NCBI RefSeq assembly: GCF_001522865.1
Contig: NZ_LOWB01000076.1
Coordinates: forward strand, 62,001-126,000
Reading direction: 5' to 3'
DNA length: 64,000 nucleotides
DNA from: Burkholderia sp. TSV86
GTDB lineage: Bacteria; Pseudomonadota; Gammaproteobacteria; Burkholderiales; Burkholderiaceae
The position numbers and the translations under genes were made by a program. How positions within the stretch are numbered: position 1 is the first letter of the stretch; each line of letters opens with the position of its first letter. This document shows, piece by piece, positions 47,664 to 56,992 of the stretch. The notes beneath the pieces were generated by a model. That model was not told the origin of the DNA. It saw only the letters and a list, made by a program, of their open reading frames with translations, and did not search any database.

Positions 47664-49325
47664 TCACGCGGCGCCGATCGCGCGCAGCAGCGCGGCGCGC
47701 ACCGCGCGCGCATCCGCCGATCGCATGCGCGCGCACACGTGCTGATCCGGACGCAGCAGATAGAACGTACCGGGGCGCGCGTCGTAGCGCTGCGCGGCAA
47801 GCCCGTCGACGTCCTCGATCATGTCGACGCCCGGCACCGCGCGCCCCTGCGCGCTCGGCACGACGAGCACCGGCGCGATGGGCAGCGCTTGATCGCGCGT
47901 CGACTCGACGAGCGCCTGCGCATCGTCGATCGTGCCGAACCAGAGGCCGGAGAAGCCGCGCCGCACATGCTGCAGCAGCCAGCCGGGCTCGCCGTGCGCG
48001 ACAACCGGCGCATCGATCGCGACCTCGCCCGGCACCGGAGCGCCGTCGAACGTGTCGCCCGCGCGATCCGCGGTATTGAGCGGCGAATCGGCGAGCACCG
48101 CGGGCACCGATAGCCGCCCGCTATTGACGAGCCCGCGCGCGAACTCGCAATCGCGGGCCAGTTCGAGCGTAGCGTCGCGGAACGTGCGCGACACCGCGCA
48201 CTTCGGCGTGATGAAATCGGTCGCGCGCGTCGAATGACGGATGTTCTCGTCGGCGGCGAATTCGCGCTCAGCCGCATAGGTGTCGAGCAGCGCATCGGGC
48301 GCGTATCCGCCCAGCACGAGCGCGAGCTTCCACGCGAGATTGTCGGCATCCTGCACGCCGCTATTCGCGCCGCGCGCGCCGAATGGCGACACGCCGTGCG
48401 CCGCATCGCCCGCGAACAGCACGCGGCCGTGCCGGAAACTGTCCATCCGCTGGCAACGGAACGTATAAACGCTGACCCATTCGAGTTCGAACTCGGCATC
48501 GGGGCCGAGCAACGCGCGCACGCGCGGGATTACACGCTCGGGCGCCTTCTCCGCGACCGGATCGACGTCCCAGCCGAGTTGGAAGTCGATCCGCCAGACG
48601 CCATCGGGCTGCCGATGCAGCAGCACCGACTGGTTGCGATGAAACGGCGGATCAAACCAGAACCAACGTTCGGCCGGAAACGGCGCGCTCATCTTCACGT
48701 CGGCGATCAGGAAGCGGTCCTTGAACGTGCGGCCGCGGCTGTCGAGCCCCATCATCGCGCGCAGCGGGCTCTTCGAGCCGTCAGCCGCGATCACGTATCG
48801 CGCGCGCAGCGTGCACGGGCCATCGGGCGTCTCGACCTCGAGCGCCACGTGATCGGCCGCCTGCCCGATGCCCGTCACGCGGTTCTTCCAGCGCAGATCG
48901 AGATTCGGCAGCTCGCTCGCACGCTCGGCCAGATAACCTTCGACGTAATATTGCTGCAGATTGACGAACGCGGGCCACTGGCATCCCGCATCCGGCAGCA
49001 GATCGAACGTGTAAATCAGTTCGTCGTGCAGGAACACCTTGCCGACGTTCCAGCCCACGCCCTTTTGCGCAATCCGCTCGCCGCAGCCGAGCCGGTCCAG
49101 AATTTCGAGCGTGCGCTTCGCAAAGCAGATCGCGCGCGAACCGGTCGCGAGCGTGTCGTCGTCGTCGAGCAGCACGACGGGCACGTCGCGCTGAGCCAGA
49201 TCGATCGCCGCCGCCAGTCCGACCGGCCCCGCGCCGACCACCGCCACCGGATGCGGCGCGAGTGCGTCGGCGTATTCGGCGCGCGGCCGGCAGCCGAACT
49301 TCAGCGTCTGGTAATCGGTGCCCAT
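47664..49325 (-). CDS. FAD-dependent aromatic monooxygenase (MhpA/PheA-like)
   Basis: 553 residues from MGTDYQTLKF. FAD binding: VAVVGAGPVGLAAAIDLA (about 27-44), the DG motif YVIAADGSKSPLR, and GDAAHGVSPFGARGANSGVQDADNL (summarised) for the ribose. C-terminal thioredoxin-like extension with FYLLRPDQHVCAR. Class A flavin hydroxylases of this type act on phenolic rings. In this operon it may hydroxylate 3-hydroxyphenylacetate or similar to homogentisate, an inference from context. It starts 11 bases after the MBL-protein stop. Confidence 0.87.
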   Translation of the reverse strand: MGTDYQTLKFGCRPRAEYADALAPHPVAVVGAGPVGLAAAIDLAQRDVPVVLLDDDDTLATGSRAICFAKRTLEILDRLGCGERIAQKGVGWNVGKVFLHDELIYTFDLLPDAGCQWPAFVNLQQYYVEGYLAERASELPNLDLRWKNRVTGIGQAADHVALEVETPDGPCTLRARYVIAADGSKSPLRAMMGLDSRGRTFKDRFLIADVKMSAPFPAERWFWFDPPFHRNQSVLLHRQPDGVWRIDFQLGWDVDPVAEKAPERVIPRVRALLGPDAEFELEWVSVYTFRCQRMDSFRHGRVLFAGDAAHGVSPFGARGANSGVQDADNLAWKLALVLGGYAPDALLDTYAAEREFAADENIRHSTRATDFITPKCAVSRTFRDATLELARDCEFARGLVNSGRLSVPAVLADSPLNTADRAGDTFDGAPVPGEVAIDAPVVAHGEPGWLLQHVRRGFSGLWFGTIDDAQALVESTRDQALPIAPVLVVPSAQGRAVPGVDMIEDVDGLAAQRYDARPGTFYLLRPDQHVCARMRSADARAVRAALLRAIGAA

Positions 49326-49336
49326 GGTCGCCGCGC

Positions 49337-50293
49337 TCAGCCTTCGAGGGTTTGCCACATGTCCTTGTCGCGCTCGGCCGTCCAGATCCGCGGGTGCGGA
49401 TATTGGGTCGCCTCGTCGAACGCACGTGTCACGTCAAACGGCATGCAGTGATCGAAAATCACCCATTCGCCGAATTTCGGCTTCAGCGCCGCGTAGGTTT
49501 CCTTGTACAGCGCGTTCAGATCCTTGCCCGCCGCCGCGCCCGCCTTCACGCTCGCGTACAGCTCGCTGACGAACGCGCGTGTGCCGGCCAGCCCGAGGGC
49601 GACCTCCTGCGATGTCTTCAGCGCCGCGCCGCGGCCCGGCACGAGCTTCTCCGGCTTGAGCGCCGCGATCGCGTCAAGCGTATGCGGCCAGTCCTCGAAG
49701 TACGCGTCGCCCGCATACGGCGTTGCGCCGTATTCGACGAGATCGCCCGACAGCAGCACTTTCTCCTGCGGCAGCCATACGACCGTGTCGCCCTTCGTGT
49801 GCCCGCGGCCCAACTGCAGGATCTTCACTTCGAGCTTGCCGAGCCAAAGCGTCATCTCGCCTTTGAACGTCAGCGTCGGCCACGTCAGGCCCGGCACCGA
49901 TTCGACCGAGCGGAACAGCCGCGGAAAGCGCTCGATCTCGCTTTTCATGTCGGCCGCGCCGCGCTCGACGATCAGGTCATAGGTGTCCTGGCTCGCGATC
50001 ACGTGATCGGCGCCATACGCCGACGCGCCCAACACCCGCACCGCGTGGTAGTGCGTGAGCAGCACGTACTTGATCGGTTTGTCGGTGATTTCGCGAATGC
50101 GGCGGATCACGTCCTGCGCCATCACGGGGGTCGCCTGCGTGTCGGCCACGAGCACCGCATCGTCGCCGACGATGATCCCGGTGTTCGGATCGCCTTCGGC
50201 GGTGTAAGCGTAGGCATGCTCGGACAGGCGCTCGAACGTCACCTGCTTGTCAGTCAGATCCGCCTGCGAGGCGAATGTCTTGTCACCGGCCAT
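49337..50293 (-). CDS. MBL-fold protein with altered metal site, first gene of the homogentisate operon
   Basis: 318 residues from MAGDKTFASQ. MBL fold: VLLTHYHAVRVLGASAYG where canonical HxHxDH is H-Y-H-A-V-R; GRGHTKGDTVVWLP and LLSGDLVEYG keep later ligands; the last GH is VPGRGA. Several ligands are therefore missing, so metal content and hydrolysis are doubtful. Related proteins occur beside hmgA clusters in other beta-proteobacteria. Its role in homogentisate metabolism is unknown. It is the promoter-proximal gene. Confidence 0.82.
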   Translation of the reverse strand: MAGDKTFASQADLTDKQVTFERLSEHAYAYTAEGDPNTGIIVGDDAVLVADTQATPVMAQDVIRRIREITDKPIKYVLLTHYHAVRVLGASAYGADHVIASQDTYDLIVERGAADMKSEIERFPRLFRSVESVPGLTWPTLTFKGEMTLWLGKLEVKILQLGRGHTKGDTVVWLPQEKVLLSGDLVEYGATPYAGDAYFEDWPHTLDAIAALKPEKLVPGRGAALKTSQEVALGLAGTRAFVSELYASVKAGAAAGKDLNALYKETYAALKPKFGEWVIFDHCMPFDVTRAFDEATQYPHPRIWTAERDKDMWQTLEG

Positions 50294-50391
50294 CTTTTTC
50301 TCCTTGCTCCGCTCGGCAAGAGCGCCGCTCCGATCCATCGTGCGCAGGACCGCACGCCCGGTTTCCCGACGGGCGGCCCACTGATTACGAA

Positions 50392-50420
50392 TAGTACAAT
50401 CGATTTCTTTTAGTAAAATT
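50392..50420 (-). promoter_or_regulatory. AT-rich promoter region of the homogentisate operon with direct repeats
   Basis: TAGTACAAT (50392-50400) and TAGTAAAAT (50411-50419) are near-identical, 19 bases apart, about 100-125 bases upstream of the MBL-protein start. The region is AT-rich against a GC-rich background and probably includes promoter and regulator sites. In Pseudomonas the hmg operon is controlled by an IclR-type HmgR; an IclR gene lies 2 kb away here. Confidence 0.45.
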
Positions 50421-50556
50421 AACGTATACCCTGAATGGTCCCCGTCCAGGCCCGATATCGATATGAGCAAATCGCGCAACCAATCAGGCGCGGCGCTGCT
50501 ACTATCATTCGTATAGACGGCGGCCGATTCGGCCGCCTTTCTTCCATCCGGAGTCC

Positions 50557-51369
50557 ATGGTTCCGCCCACCATTGCCGAACTCGTCGCCCGCGCGGGCAA
50601 GCTGCCGTTTCTGCGCGAGCACCTCGCGCTCGACGACGACGCGCGCGGCGCGCACGCGTATGCGCATCTGCGCGATGCGCGTCTCGAAAGCGCGTATGAG
50701 CCGATTTACGACGTGTCGATGCCGGGCGCGCCACAATCGGCATCGCTCACCGACGCGATCGAGCGTTACGGCGACGAGCTGGGCTTTCAGGCCATTACGC
50801 AGGTGGGCGGCGCGCCGTTCGATCCGTTCGACGCGGTGGCCGACGATCAGTCGCTCGTCGCGCTCGACCGGCTCGCGCGCAGCTTGCATGCGATCAACTT
50901 CTTCGGCGCGCAGCGGCATGGGCTGCTGTTCCTGCGCGTGCACGAACGGCTGCTAAAAAGCGTCAAGTACGACCACGGCAAGCATTTCTCGAGCGTGCTC
51001 GAGAGTTTCGGCCTGAGCCCCGAGCGCATCGTGATCGAGCTGCCGGCCGCGGCCGTCGCACACAAGACCTTTCTCGGCTATCTGACGAAGAGCTATCAGC
51101 ACTACGGATTCAAGGTCGCGGACAAGCTGCCCGATCCGGGCCGCATTCTCGCCGTCGAATCGGAGATGGCTCGCCCCGACTACATCAAAATGGACGCGTC
51201 TGCCGCGCTGCGCGAAGGCATGGTGAAGGCGCTCGTCGGCTACGCGCAGCGCGTGCACATTCCGCTCATCTTCGATCATGTCGTCGATGAAACGCAGTTC
51301 GAGCTGTTGCGCCAATATGATGTGCGGCTCGTGCAAGGGCCAGTGTTCTCGCACCCGGCTGCGGTGTGA
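50557..51369 (+). CDS. Degenerate EAL-domain protein
   Basis: 270 residues. EAL-fold landmarks are recognisable: LESAYEPIYDV (strand 1, where catalytic proteins have E-A-L after a Gln), NFFGAQRHGLLFLRVHERLLKS, RIVIELPAAAVAH, and RPDYIKMDASAALREG, then IPLIFDHVVDETQFELLRQYDVRLVQGPVFSHP. The EAL triplet, the DDFGTG loop and the second metal Asp are missing, so c-di-GMP hydrolysis is unlikely; a c-di-GMP binding or partner role is possible. Stand-alone on the plus strand. Confidence 0.82.
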   Translation: MVPPTIAELVARAGKLPFLREHLALDDDARGAHAYAHLRDARLESAYEPIYDVSMPGAPQSASLTDAIERYGDELGFQAITQVGGAPFDPFDAVADDQSLVALDRLARSLHAINFFGAQRHGLLFLRVHERLLKSVKYDHGKHFSSVLESFGLSPERIVIELPAAAVAHKTFLGYLTKSYQHYGFKVADKLPDPGRILAVESEMARPDYIKMDASAALREGMVKALVGYAQRVHIPLIFDHVVDETQFELLRQYDVRLVQGPVFSHPAAV

Positions 51370-51419
51370 AAAAGCGGAAGAACGGGCGGCGGGCGCGGCC
51401 GGACGCCTCGCGCCGCGCA

Positions 51420-51829
51420 TCAGTCACCGCCGTCGTCGAACACCGGCGGGCCGCCCGCCACGTCCAGCCCCGGCACACGGTTTGCATACCAGGTGTGCGC
51501 GCCTGGACGAGTCCGTGACGGATCGTCGAGCGTCGCGTAATTGAATTCGACCGTCTCGGGCGCATCCGGCCGCCGATATTCGAGCTGCGCGCCGCATTGC
51601 ACGCAGAAGCGCCGCTCGGCCCACGCGCTCGACGCATACACGCGCGGCTCGCCCTTCACATATTCGAAGGCGCCGATCAGCACCAATGCCCGCGCAAGCA
51701 CGGCGGCGCCTGTCGTCCGCTGACATAGCCGGCAGTGGCAAAAGCCGGCGCTCGCGGGCTCGACGGTGATCCGATAGCGAATCGCGCCACATGCGCAACC
51801 GCCCGTCGCGGTTCGAAACTCGGCATCAT
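51420..51829 (-). pseudogene. GFA family (glutathione-dependent formaldehyde-activating-like) zinc protein, frameshifted at the N-terminus
   Basis: The body in one frame carries all zinc Cys motifs: TGGCACGAIRY, CHCRLCQRTTGA, and CVQCGAQLEYR, ending DDGGD at 51420. The good start, two tandem ATGs (51829-51824) with GCAGGAGATCG before them, is in another frame that stops after about 50 codons. One extra base near TTCGAA (51811-51820) would join MMPSFE to TATGGCACG in the usual family position. No start codon lies close upstream in the body's frame (a TTG is about 22 codons away). So either a real one-base deletion or a sequence error. Confidence 0.75.
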
Positions 51830-52164
51830 CGATCTCCTGCGCACATATTTTGCTGCGGCGATCGCGCCGCAATAGGACTGCGGCGCCCGGATCACAATCG
51901 ATTTCAGACGACGGGCACCGCCAGCGGACGTAACCGGCAACCGGAATGCGCACCGGCGCGACGCGGCACTGCGCGATCCGACGCGTCAACCGACAGCCCG
52001 AGTTCACGCGCAATGACGCATGCATAAGACGGCCCAAATAAGGCGGCGCAACGCGGCTGACGCGGCACTGTCGACACCAACACCACCCCGCAAACGCGCG
52101 GCCAACCCACGCGCGCCATCCGCCCGGCGCAAGCCGCCGCCTCGCACCGCAAACGGCCGGCCCG
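51830..52164. other. Intergenic region between GFA gene and IclR gene
   Basis: 335 bases without a supported gene. It contains a TGCGGCG/CGCCGCA hairpin with an ATCG loop (51854-51871) 25 bases upstream of the GFA start. Frames here are Arg/Ala-rich shadows. Confidence 0.55.
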
Positions 52165-52956
52165 CTATGCGGTGGGCCCGAGCCGCTTCGCAAGCGCCTT
52201 CAACTTCGGCCCGATCCGGTCGCGAAACACGTCCTCGCCCATCGACGAAGCCGGCCCGCTGCAACTCAGGATCAGCCAGCGCCCTTCGCGCGGTTCGCGA
52301 AACGGCACCGCGACCGCATTCACATCTGCGTGCCAGTCGCGAAACGAATAGCAGCAGCCTTGCGCGGCAAACGCATCGACCGCGCGCTGCGCCGTCTCGA
52401 CGAGCGCGCCCGCCGCCCGCCCCTTGCCCGCCGCCTTGCGCAGCTCGGCGAACAGCGCCGCGCGCGAATCGGGCGGCTGTACAGCGAGATACGCCCGGCC
52501 CATCGAACTCGTCAGCATCGACAATCGCGAACCCGACGCAAGCCCGAGCGTCAACGCCGTCTCGCTGCGGATCGTCTCCAGATAGATCATGTCGAGACCG
52601 TCGCGGCACCCGAGCGACACGGCCGCGCCAATCTCGCGCGCAAGCGCCTGCATGTGCGGCCGCGCGAGCGCGAGCGTATCCGAGCCCGCGAGCAGCGCAT
52701 AGCCGAGCGACAGTACGCCCGCGTCGAGCGCATATTTGCCGAGCGTGTCGTCGTAGCGCAAATAACCGAGTACGGTAAGGGTATAGGCGAGCCGGTTGAC
52801 GGTCGCCTTCGGCAGGCCGGTACGCTCGACGAAATCGCGATTGCCGAGCATCGTCTCGCCCGGCCGGAACGCGCGCAGCAGGTCGAGCCCGCGCGCAAGC
52901 GCGACGACGAACTTGCGCGCATCGAGCACACCGTCATCGATGGTCGGGACATGCAT
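52165..52956 (-). CDS. IclR family transcriptional regulator
   Basis: 263 residues from MHVPTIDDGV. N-terminal winged HTH (ALARGLDLLRAFRPGE, NRDFVERTGLPKATVNRLAYTLTVLGYL), then the IclR effector domain (GCRDGLDMIYLETIRSETALTLGL, MLTSSMGRAYLA, CCYSFRDWHADVNAVAVPF). PcaR/PobR-like branch, often sensing aromatic or dicarboxylic acids. It is divergent from gcdH with only 76 bases between, so autoregulation and gcdH control are likely. The hmg operon lies 2 kb away and is an alternative target. Confidence 0.9.
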   Translation of the reverse strand: MHVPTIDDGVLDARKFVVALARGLDLLRAFRPGETMLGNRDFVERTGLPKATVNRLAYTLTVLGYLRYDDTLGKYALDAGVLSLGYALLAGSDTLALARPHMQALAREIGAAVSLGCRDGLDMIYLETIRSETALTLGLASGSRLSMLTSSMGRAYLAVQPPDSRAALFAELRKAAGKGRAAGALVETAQRAVDAFAAQGCCYSFRDWHADVNAVAVPFREPREGRWLILSCSGPASSMGEDVFRDRIGPKLKALAKRLGPTA

Positions 52957-53032
52957 GCGATGGTACACTGAGGCCGAAATGCAAAACATTGTTCCGCACA
53001 GCAGAACTTCCGTCAAGTGAGGAGACATCGCG

Positions 53033-54220
53033 ATGGCCGCTGCAAGCTTTCATTGGGACGATCCGCTGCTGCTCGATCAGCAGCTCACCGGCGACGAGCG
53101 GATGGTCCGCGACGCCGCGAGCGCCTACGCGCAACGCAAGCTCGCGCCGCGTGTGACCGACGCGTTCCGCCACGAAACCACCGACGCGACGATCTTTCGC
53201 GAAATGGGCGAGCTGGGCCTGCTCGGCCCGACGATCCCCGAGCAGTACGGCGGCCCCGGCCTCAACTACGTGAGTTACGGACTGATCGCGCGCGAGATCG
53301 AGCGCATCGACTCGGGGTATCGCTCGATGATGTCGGTTCAGTCGTCGCTCGTGATGGTGCCGATCCACGAATTCGGCTCCGACGCGCAAAAGGACAAATA
53401 CCTGCCGAAGCTCGCGACGGGCGAATGGATAGGCTGCTTCGGCCTCACCGAGCCGAACCACGGCTCCGATCCGGGCAGCATGGTGACGCGTGCGACGAAA
53501 GTGCCAGGCGGCTATTCACTGTCCGGCGCGAAGATGTGGATCACGAACGCGCCGATCGCCGACGTGTTCGTCGTCTGGGCGAAACTCGACGAAGACGGCC
53601 GCGACGCGATCCACGGCTTCATTCTAGAGAAGGGCTGGAAGGGTCTCACCGCGCCCGCGATCCACGGCAAGGTGGGCCTGCGCGCGTCGATCACGGGCGA
53701 GATCGTGCTCGATGAAGTGTTCGTGCCGGAAGAGAACCGGCTACCGCACGTCAGCGGCCTGCGCGGCCCGTTCACGTGCCTGAACTCGGCGCGCTACGGC
53801 ATCGCGTGGGGCGCGCTCGGCGCGGCCGAGTCGTGCTGGCACACCGCGCGCCAGTACGTGCTCGATCGGCATCAATTCGGCCGCCCGCTCGCCGCCAATC
53901 AATTGATTCAGAAAAAACTCGCCGACATGCAGACCGAAATCACCCTCGGCCTGCAAGGGGTGCTGCGTCTCGGACGAATGAAGGACGAAGGCACGGCCGC
54001 CGTCGAGATCACGTCGATCATGAAGCGCAACTCGTGCGGCAAGGCCCTCGACATTGCCCGGCTCGCGCGCGACATGCTGGGCGGCAACGGCATTTCCGAC
54101 GAGTTCGGCGTCGCGCGGCATCTGGTCAATCTCGAGGTGGTGAACACCTACGAGGGAACGCATGACATCCACGCGCTGATCCTCGGCCGCGCGCAAACCG
54201 GCATTCAAGCATTCTTCTGA
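53033..54220 (+). CDS. gcdH: Glutaryl-CoA dehydrogenase
   Basis: 395 residues, acyl-CoA dehydrogenase fold. Substrate and FAD regions: [63 protein letters not shown], and the catalytic Glu in [17 protein letters not shown]. It converts glutaryl-CoA to crotonyl-CoA plus CO2 in lysine and tryptophan catabolism. A GAGGAG site precedes the ATG. Divergent from the IclR gene. Confidence 0.94.
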   Translation: MAAASFHWDDPLLLDQQLTGDERMVRDAASAYAQRKLAPRVTDAFRHETTDATIFREMGELGLLGPTIPEQYGGPGLNYVSYGLIAREIERIDSGYRSMMSVQSSLVMVPIHEFGSDAQKDKYLPKLATGEWIGCFGLTEPNHGSDPGSMVTRATKVPGGYSLSGAKMWITNAPIADVFVVWAKLDEDGRDAIHGFILEKGWKGLTAPAIHGKVGLRASITGEIVLDEVFVPEENRLPHVSGLRGPFTCLNSARYGIAWGALGAAESCWHTARQYVLDRHQFGRPLAANQLIQKKLADMQTEITLGLQGVLRLGRMKDEGTAAVEITSIMKRNSCGKALDIARLARDMLGGNGISDEFGVARHLVNLEVVNTYEGTHDIHALILGRAQTGIQAFF

Positions 54221-54420
54221 GCGGCTCGCGGCCCGCTTCGATAACGGCCGCGCAACGCGCCGACTTGGCCGGGGCCCGCCCCGAACGGCTTCGGGTGCAG
54301 CCAAGCGCCGCTCGCCCACACGGGTCACGCGCCTGCTTCATGGCTTCACGGATTGGGTTCGAGCCCCGCTCCACCGCCCGTCGCACGAGCGGCATCGAAA
54401 CCGCCGCTCGCTTTGCCAAC

Positions 54421-54452
54421 AAAAAGCCCCGGCCAGCAGCGCCAGGGCTTTT
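54421..54452. terminator. Intrinsic terminator between gcdH and peroxiredoxin genes
   Basis: AAAAGCCC (54422-54429) pairs with GGGCTTTT (54445-54452) around a partly paired GC loop. The run of five T read on the minus strand makes it a good terminator for the peroxiredoxin gene; it may also stop gcdH transcripts. It lies 48-80 bases past the peroxiredoxin stop. Confidence 0.75.
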
Positions 54453-54500
54453 CGTCAGACGACAATCACGCCATGCCAAACCACACACGGCGCGCGCCGG

Positions 54501-55139
54501 TCATTTGTTCGGTTGCGGCGTCAGACGCAGATACGGGCGCACCGCGTTGAAGCCTTTCGGGAAGCGCTGCTTCAGTTCTTCCGGGTCCTGCAGCGACGGC
54601 ACGATCACGACATCGTCGCCATCCTTCCAGTTGCCGGGCGTCGCGACTTTGTAGTTGTCGGTCAATTGCAGCGAATCGATCACGCGCAGCACTTCGTCGA
54701 AATTGCGGCCCGTGCTCGCCGGGTACGTGATGATGAGGCGCACTTTCTTGTTCGGATCGATCACGAACAACGAGCGCACGGTCAGCGTTTCGTTCGCGTT
54801 CGGATGGATCATGTCATAGAGCTGCGACACCTTACGGTCGGCGTCGGCGATGATCGGGAAACCGACGCTCGTGGCCTGCGTCTCGTTGATATCGTCGATC
54901 CAGCCCTTGTGCGACTCGACGCTGTCGACCGACAGCGCAATCACCTTGACGTTGCGCTTGTCGAATTCGCCCTTGAGCTTCGCGGTCAATCCAAGCTCCG
55001 TCGTGCAAACGGGCGTGTAGTCGGCGGGATGCGAGAAAAGCACGCCCCAACTATTGCCGAGCCACTCATGGAATTTGATGCGGCCGAGACTCGAATCCTG
55101 TTCGAAATCCGGCGCGAGGTCACCAAGACGCAGACTCAT
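54501..55139 (-). CDS. 1-Cys peroxiredoxin (Prx6 type)
   Basis: 212 residues from MSLRLGDLAP. Peroxidatic Cys45 in SHPADYTPVCTTELG; no resolving Cys in the usual place. The C-terminal LYDMIHPNANETLTVRSLFVIDPNKKVRLI (summarised) fits Prx6. It reduces hydroperoxides in the cytoplasm, probably with glutathione or thioredoxin support. An upstream in-frame Met at 55181 is not supported. Monocistronic, ending at a terminator. Confidence 0.94.
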   Translation of the reverse strand: MSLRLGDLAPDFEQDSSLGRIKFHEWLGNSWGVLFSHPADYTPVCTTELGLTAKLKGEFDKRNVKVIALSVDSVESHKGWIDDINETQATSVGFPIIADADRKVSQLYDMIHPNANETLTVRSLFVIDPNKKVRLIITYPASTGRNFDEVLRVIDSLQLTDNYKVATPGNWKDGDDVVIVPSLQDPEELKQRFPKGFNAVRPYLRLTPQPNK

Positions 55140-55465
55140 ATTGCAGCTCCTTGATCTAGCATGGGTCGGGCGCCCAGGCACAGGATATGCCCGGACAAGC
55201 CTTCAGGTTAAGGGATGAGGCATCCGGCGAAAACGATTATTCCGTCAGATATTCATTCCTTTTTATCATTTTTGCCGGGTGCGGTTTGACTATTTTGGAA
55301 ACTTTTTCGTTCCGGACCGTCTCTCTAAGTAATCGCAAGTCGTTTACCATGTTAGCCAAGCGCGATCCTGCGCCGCCTGCGACGGGACGCCGCGCCCGAA
55401 CACAGGCGCGGGTCTTGCTGCGATCCCGTACCGGGCCCGCGCCCCCAAGCAAGAAGGGAGTCGCA

Positions 55466-55768
55466 ATGTCGGAAGTCAACAAGGAGAAACTGATGTCGGA
55501 TATCAAAACTGTTCTCGCGGATGCGGAAGACCTGTTGAAGCAGGCCGCAAGCAGCACGGGGGATCGCGCGAACGAACTGCGCGACAAAGCGCTCACGCGC
55601 CTGAAGCAGGCAAAGGAAAAAGCGGCCGACGTCCAGGTGGTTGTGGTCGAGAAAGGCAAGAAGGCCGCACGCGCCACCGACGACTACGTGCACGAGCATC
55701 CTTGGACATCGATCGGCATCGCAGCCGGCGTCGGCGTGCTGATCGGCCTTTTGATCAACCGCAAGTAA
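55466..55768 (+). CDS. DUF883 (ElaB/YqjD-like) membrane-anchored protein
   Basis: 100 residues. Helical N-terminal part (KEKLMSDIKTVLADAEDLLKQAASSTGD, RANELRDKALTRLKQAKEKAADVQ), and a C-terminal hydrophobic anchor (WTSIGIAAGVGVLIGLLINRK) preceded by YVHEHP, the family hallmark. In E. coli YqjD binds ribosomes to the membrane in stationary phase. A GAAGGGAG site precedes the ATG. First of a three-gene group with YqjE and DUF3318. Confidence 0.92.
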   Translation: MSEVNKEKLMSDIKTVLADAEDLLKQAASSTGDRANELRDKALTRLKQAKEKAADVQVVVVEKGKKAARATDDYVHEHPWTSIGIAAGVGVLIGLLINRK

Positions 55769-55871
55769 TACCGGCACAGCTCCGAGGGCGGTCCGATCCC
55801 GCTCGCGCCCATGCGGCGCACCGGGCGGTGCCGTAGCGCACCGCCGTCCTTTACGGGCACGCACTTCATTC

Positions 55872-56249
55872 ATGACGACAGAAACCTCATCGCATGGGCC
55901 GCTGCGCCGCCTGCTCGGTTCCGCGTTCGCCCTGTTGCAGACCCGGCTGGAACTCGTCGGTATCGAGATCGCCGAGGAGAAGGAGCGCCTGCTGGCCATG
56001 CTCTTTCTCGGACTCGCCGCAATGACGCTCGCAACAATGGCGCTCGTCAGCCTCACGGCGCTCGTCGCGATCGTGTTCTGGGATAGCTATCGCTGGCAAG
56101 CGCTCGCCGCCATTACCGGACTCTATGCGTTTGGTGCGCTCGTCTGCGTGCTGAAGGTCCTTGCCGGACTGCGCAACGCGCCGGCGATATTCGACGCCAC
56201 GCTGAACGAACTGGAAAAAGACCGCGAGCTGTTCCGCGGCAAATCGTGA
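55872..56249 (+). CDS. YqjE-like / phage-holin-family membrane protein
   Basis: 125 residues with two hydrophobic segments (LAMLFLGLAAMTLATMALVSLTALVAIVFW and LAAITGLYAFGALVCVLKVLAG, summarised) and charged ends (EIAEEKERLL, ELEKDRELFRGK). This is the usual partner of the DUF883 protein upstream. Function unknown; probably envelope stress or stationary phase. It follows the DUF883 gene by 103 bases. Confidence 0.88.
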   Translation: MTTETSSHGPLRRLLGSAFALLQTRLELVGIEIAEEKERLLAMLFLGLAAMTLATMALVSLTALVAIVFWDSYRWQALAAITGLYAFGALVCVLKVLAGLRNAPAIFDATLNELEKDRELFRGKS

Positions 56250-56310
56250 ACGCCGGCATGCATTTTCCGTTCTGCTTTCGGTTCCGCCCTTCTCCATTTT
56301 GTCACGCGCC

Positions 56311-56769
56311 ATGAGCCACTCCGCCACGGACCCACGATTTCGCACCGCCTCGCACAAGCGGCGCATGAGTGCCGCCGAGCACCGGGCGCTGCGCAAGGAA
56401 TTGCTGCTGCTGCGCTCCGACGCCGAGCGCCTCGAATTCGCCCACGCCGGCGCCGAATTGCGTCAGTCCGTCACTCAGTTCAAATGGCTTAAGTTGATCG
56501 TGCCGGGCTTGTCGACAAGTGTGTTCGGCAAATCGGCGAGAAACGTCAATACGGTGTTGGGCACGCTCGTCAATCAATATCCGCTGCTGAGTTCGCTCGC
56601 GTCGATCCTGCTGGCAAAGCCCGCGCGAACATTGCTGCGCGTGAGCGCGCGCCCCGCGCTCAAGTGGGGCGCAATCGGGCTTGCCGTGTGGAATGTTTAT
56701 CGGATCTGGAAGCAGATGAAAAGCGATAACCGGCAACCCGGTTCGCAGACGCGAAACCACAAATCGTGA
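56311..56769 (+). CDS. DUF3318 / YqjK-related protein
   Basis: 152 residues from MSHSATDPRF (a TTG four codons earlier is possible). Basic N-terminus with RMSAAEHRALRKELLLLRSDAERLEFAHAGAELRQS (helical, summarised), then weakly hydrophobic helices and a basic C-terminal tail. It closes the DUF883-YqjE-DUF3318 cluster, 61 bases after YqjE. Function unknown. Confidence 0.8.
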   Translation: MSHSATDPRFRTASHKRRMSAAEHRALRKELLLLRSDAERLEFAHAGAELRQSVTQFKWLKLIVPGLSTSVFGKSARNVNTVLGTLVNQYPLLSSLASILLAKPARTLLRVSARPALKWGAIGLAVWNVYRIWKQMKSDNRQPGSQTRNHKS

Positions 56770-56992
56770 AGCGCGGGCGAGTAACAGGTGTAACCGAGTG
56801 GACACTTCCGCGTCTGGCGCTTCGCATGGAATCGGCCGGCCATGCACTGCCTGCGGCATAGCCACCCCGCACGCCCCATCTCTGTCTTTGCCCACGTTCC
56901 GGCCACGCATACCCCTCCCCCGTTGTTTCGCCTCGCAGTTGTGCTGGTTGTCCGGCCTCGCCTCATCGGCATGAGGCCGCCCTCTCCGGCAC

